Shown here one piece after another: positions 6,737 to 8,406 of a stretch of 8,406 nucleotides of DNA. The DNA is from OMOG01 sp041485845 (GTDB lineage Bacteria; Acidobacteriota; Terriglobia; Bryobacterales; Bryobacteraceae): NCBI GenBank assembly GCA_041485845.1, contig JBGPKH010000386.1, positions 1-8,406 of the forward strand, given 5' to 3'. The notes below the pieces were generated by a model, which saw only the letters and a program-made list of their open reading frames with translations, did no database searches and was not told the DNA's origin. The translations under genes and the position numbers were made by a program. Numbering within the stretch: position 1 is the first letter of the stretch; each line of letters starts with the position of its first letter.

Positions 6737-6943
6737 TGCGGCTCGTCTGCTACTCGAGAAGACCCACCTCCCCTAAAGTCCATTGTAGCCGAATTTCCGG
6801 CTTTGGCGAAATTGCTTACACCCGCCGGCGACCAGGGGGATATTACGTTACAGATCCCCATCCTGGGGACTTGCGTGGATTCGCGTTGCCGGCCTGCTCC
6901 GGCTGGCGCCAGTAGCTGTACAATACTACCCGTAGGAATCGTG
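6737..6943. promoter_or_regulatory. Divergent control region between comF and the VWFA gene
   Basis: This 207-bp gap feeds both directions. Each side has a TACAAT -10-like box: minus strand 6787-6782 for comF, plus strand 6919-6924 for the VWFA gene; neither has a good -35 at normal spacing. A small perfect hairpin (TCCCCA-TCC-TGGGGA, 6855-6869) lies near the middle, and a palindrome, CTGGCGCCAG (6903-6912), sits where the VWFA -35 would be. No gene is supported here. Confidence 0.4.
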
Positions 6944-6956
6944 ATGAACTGGCGCC
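6903..6956. repeat. Palindrome and inverted copy flanking the VWFA promoter and start codon
   Basis: CTGGCGCCAG (6903-6912) is a perfect 10-bp palindrome 6 bp upstream of the TACAAT box. The sequence ACTGGCGCC (6948-6956), starting just after the ATG, is an exact inverted match to GGCGCCAGT (6905-6913). The -10 box, ribosome site and start codon all lie between the two arms. This could be a pair of repressor half-sites or, if transcription starts early, an RNA hairpin over the start. It may also be chance in GC-rich DNA. Confidence 0.4.
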
Positions 6957-7909
6957 GCAGCGTCGCATTGTGGGCGGCCTTCGGCCTTCTGGGTCTGGTT
7001 GTGCTGGAGGGGCAGATCGCGCTGACCCCGCGTCCCAAGAGTGTCCCCGCCGAGGAGAGCAGGCCGCAGGCCACTCTACGCGTCGACATTAATCTTGTCC
7101 TGGTTCCCGTATCGGTATGCGATCCGGCCAACCACCCCGTGACCGGCCTCGAGAAAGAACATTTCAAAATCTTCGATGACAAAGTGGAACAGACCGTCAC
7201 ACACTTCGCCATGGATGACGAATCGGTCGCCGTGGGCCTGGTGCTCGACATCAGCGGCAGCATGGGACCCAAGCTGCGCCGTTCGCGGCAGGCTGCGGCG
7301 GCGTTTTTCCAGACCGCCAACCCCGACGACGAGTTCTTCCTCGCGGAGTTCAACGACCAGCCCAAACTGGTGGTTCCGCTGACCCGCAACATCGAGGAGA
7401 TTCAGAACCAGCTCACGTTTACGCAGTCGAAAGGCCGTACTGCGTTGTTGGACGCCATCATGCTCTCGCTGCACGAGATCAAAAAGTCGGAAAAGAAACG
7501 CAAGGCGCTGCTCGTCCTCTCCGACGGCGGCGACAACAGCAGCCGTTATACGGAATCCGAGGTCCGAAGCCGGGTCCGTGAAAGCGACGTCCTGATTTAT
7601 GCGATCGGCGTATTCGAGCCGTTTGGAGCGCGCAGCCGCACGCCCGAGGAGTCGGCGGGCCCGGGGTTGCTGAGCGAGCTGGCGGAGCAGACGGGCGGCC
7701 GGCATTTCCCCTCCGATATCGGCGAGCTTCCGGACATCGCAGCCAAGATCGGCGTGGAGCTTCGCAACCGCTACGTGCTCGGGTATTCGCCCACCGCCTA
7801 CCATCGCGATGGCCGCTACCACCACGTGCAGGTCAAAGTGGTCCCCCCACGCGGGCTTCCCCCACTGAAAGCCTTCTGGCGTCTGGGATATTACGCGCCC
7901 GCCGACTAG
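6944..7909 (+). CDS. VWFA-related acidobacterial-type secreted protein
   Basis: 321 aa, matching the usual size of the 'VWFA-related domain, Acidobacterial' family (TIGR03436). An N-terminal hydrophobic stretch (residues 6-24) is a signal peptide or anchor, so the protein probably acts outside the inner membrane. Residues 45-90 form the family's leading segment (TLRVDINLVLVPVSVCD, then FKIFDDKVEQTVTHF). The von Willebrand A domain spans about 95-285 with an intact metal-ion-dependent adhesion site: DISGS at 102-106, Thr166 in GRTALLD, and Asp194 in LSDGGDNS. It probably binds a protein partner through a divalent metal; the partner is unknown. The start is ATG 6944, with TAGGAA 5 nt upstream; a GTG one codon earlier is possible. 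The frame is open far upstream (to 5948), but that stretch is antisense to comF and not coding. A large inverted repeat begins 32 bp after the stop. Confidence 0.92.
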   Translation: MNWRRSVALWAAFGLLGLVVLEGQIALTPRPKSVPAEESRPQATLRVDINLVLVPVSVCDPANHPVTGLEKEHFKIFDDKVEQTVTHFAMDDESVAVGLVLDISGSMGPKLRRSRQAAAAFFQTANPDDEFFLAEFNDQPKLVVPLTRNIEEIQNQLTFTQSKGRTALLDAIMLSLHEIKKSEKKRKALLVLSDGGDNSSRYTESEVRSRVRESDVLIYAIGVFEPFGARSRTPEESAGPGLLSELAEQTGGRHFPSDIGELPDIAAKIGVELRNRYVLGYSPTAYHRDGRYHHVQVKVVPPRGLPPLKAFWRLGYYAPAD

Positions 7910-7940
7910 CGTAGGGCTCGTCATGAAACAACCTTCTCAT

Positions 7941-8008
7941 CGCTCCCTTTGGTCGCGGCTCAGTAACTTATTAACTTACCTCCTGCCGAGCCGCGACCGA
8001 AGGGAGCG
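7941..8008. repeat. Inverted repeat with 21-bp arms, possible REP-like element
   Basis: Arms 7941-7961 and 7988-8008 are complementary over 21 bp with a single T/G mismatch, which would be a G-U wobble in RNA (arm core GGTCGCGGCTC). The 26-nt loop holds two TAACTTA copies (7964-7970, 7972-7978) in a nearly palindromic 17-mer, GTAACTTATTAACTTAC (7963-7979). It lies 31 bp after the VWFA stop and has no T-tract on either side, so it is not a classic terminator though it could still end or protect the transcript. I recall similar GAGCCGCGACC-GGGAGCGG motifs dispersed in acidobacterial genomes, not checked here. Confidence 0.7.
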
Positions 8009-8009
8009 G

Positions 8010-8119
8010 TCCCGTAAGGTGGGCGCGGAATTCAAAGCCCGTACGAATGACCCGCCGGAACAAGGCATCCTGTCCCGCATCCCGTAAGGTGGGCGCGGAA
8101 TTCAAAGCCCGTACGAATG
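8010..8119. repeat. Two perfect 40-bp direct repeats, 70-bp period
   Basis: Bases 8010-8049 and 8080-8119 are identical over 40 bp (starting TCCCGTAAGGTGGGCGCGGA, ending AAAGCCCGTACGAATG) and are separated by 30 unrelated bases (8050-8079). Each copy contains GGGC and GCCC short inverted ends around GAATTC. The first copy starts 1 bp after the inverted repeat that ends at 8008. No more copies occur in the window. The size would fit a two-repeat CRISPR fragment, but there are no cas genes or leader, so a dispersed or duplicated intergenic element is more likely. Confidence 0.8.
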
Positions 8120-8324
8120 GAGTGCGCGCCCTGCACTTTGCTCAGGGCGGCGGAGGCTGTGTGGTTGTTCATCGAAGTGCCTCTTCCACCAGAGCGGGAC
8201 CTCCCGGGGCAAGCATGACACATCGAGCAGGCGCACGGGCGGCAATACGATGATTTTTCGAGCTAAGGAACTGTTATGAAATAACATTACCACTCTGGAA
8301 TGTTTTTGGGCTATCCTGGAGTGG
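8120..8324. other. Gene-free stretch leading to an insertion-sequence end
   Basis: I see no supportable gene here; together with the repeats it makes 415 bp without a gene after 7909. It contains a 7-bp-stem hairpin (CGCCCTG 8127-8133, CAGGGCG 8143-8149). Base composition drops to AT-rich from about 8249, and a small inverted repeat GTTAT-GAA-ATAAC lies at 8273-8285. The left end of the insertion sequence probably falls in this AT-rich part (about 8249-8300), but I cannot define its terminal repeat because the right end is missing. Confidence 0.4.
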
Positions 8325-8406
8325 ATGGATGACTCGGCTGGTGTCCGCGACCGCTTCAGGTCCCTGGAGGCGGTGCTGGACGAGAGATCCCGCCGCTTGT
8401 TGGCCG
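8325..8406 (+). CDS. ISAzo13-like transposase, N-terminal part (cut by window edge)
   Basis: The first 27 codons read MDDSAGVRDRFRSLEAVLDE then RSRRLLA. This resembles the start of ISAzo13-family transposases, where a helix with an R-[FY]-x-x-L pattern is followed by LDERxRRLWAA. The full protein is usually some 400 residues or more, with the catalytic DDE residues beyond the window. ATG 8325 is chosen because GGAG (8318-8321) lies just upstream (3 nt, a little close) and the family motif starts soon after; the frame has been open since a stop at 8277-8279. Whether the element is intact cannot be told. A generic unknown ORF is the alternative, given only 27 residues. Confidence 0.7.
   Translation, partial: MDDSAGVRDRFRSLEAVLDERSRRLLA

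Noticed and set aside
5948..6943. Upstream extension of the VWFA reading frame
   Set aside because: This part is antisense to comF and lacks family features. The VWFA protein has a good start, ribosome site and signal peptide at 6944.
8010..8119. Two-repeat CRISPR array
   Set aside because: A 40-bp repeat and 30-bp spacer are in range, but there are only two copies, no cas genes, no leader and no typical repeat features.
8032..8253. Small open frames on both strands over the direct repeats
   Set aside because: They cover the repeats, have no convincing ribosome site or motif, and are biased in composition.

Overview
The window looks like high-GC chromosomal DNA from an Acidobacteriota bacterium, probably near Candidatus Solibacter / Bryobacterales. 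I infer this from gene content: a VWFA-related protein of the type typical of acidobacteria, a Ser/Thr kinase fused to a TolB/FlgO-like region and TPRs, a small secreted Cys protein, and a ComF/HNH pair. No 16S or other marker gene is present, so the placement is inference.

Layout. (1) Bases 3-248 hold a broken N-terminal piece of a PEP synthase / pyruvate phosphate dikinase-type protein. (2) It is followed at once by a near-consensus sigma70-type promoter (245-273) and a complete secreted transpeptidase-type penicillin-binding protein (305-1420, +). (3) A long minus-strand block follows, in transcription order: comF (6736-5924), HNH endonuclease (5923-5399), a small secreted Cys protein (5266-4970), a membrane Ser/Thr kinase with TPRs (4764-2191), and a two-repeat beta-rich protein of unknown function (2176-1448). 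comF and HNH abut as TGAATG. The kinase and the unknown protein are 14 bp apart, and the downstream Shine-Dalgarno overlaps the kinase stop codon. These are two probable translationally coupled pairs. (4) A VWFA-domain protein (6944-7909, +) is divergent from comF across a 207-bp region carrying a palindrome repeated around the promoter and start. (5) The right end (7910-8406) is accessory-like. It has a 21-bp-arm inverted repeat, two perfect 40-bp direct repeats 70 bp apart, a gene-free stretch, and the first 27 codons of an ISAzo13-like transposase that runs off the window.

How it fits together. The kinase probably senses or scaffolds through its C-terminal TPR half, and the 242-aa protein is its best candidate partner or substrate. 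The ComF/HNH pair suggests a role in handling DNA, perhaps during uptake. Both window ends show rearrangement: a truncated gene on the left, repeats and an insertion sequence on the right. No RNA genes, convincing CRISPR array or complete novel defence system were seen. The strongest leads are the kinase/two-repeat-protein pair, the comF-HNH coupling and the repeat cluster at 7941-8119.
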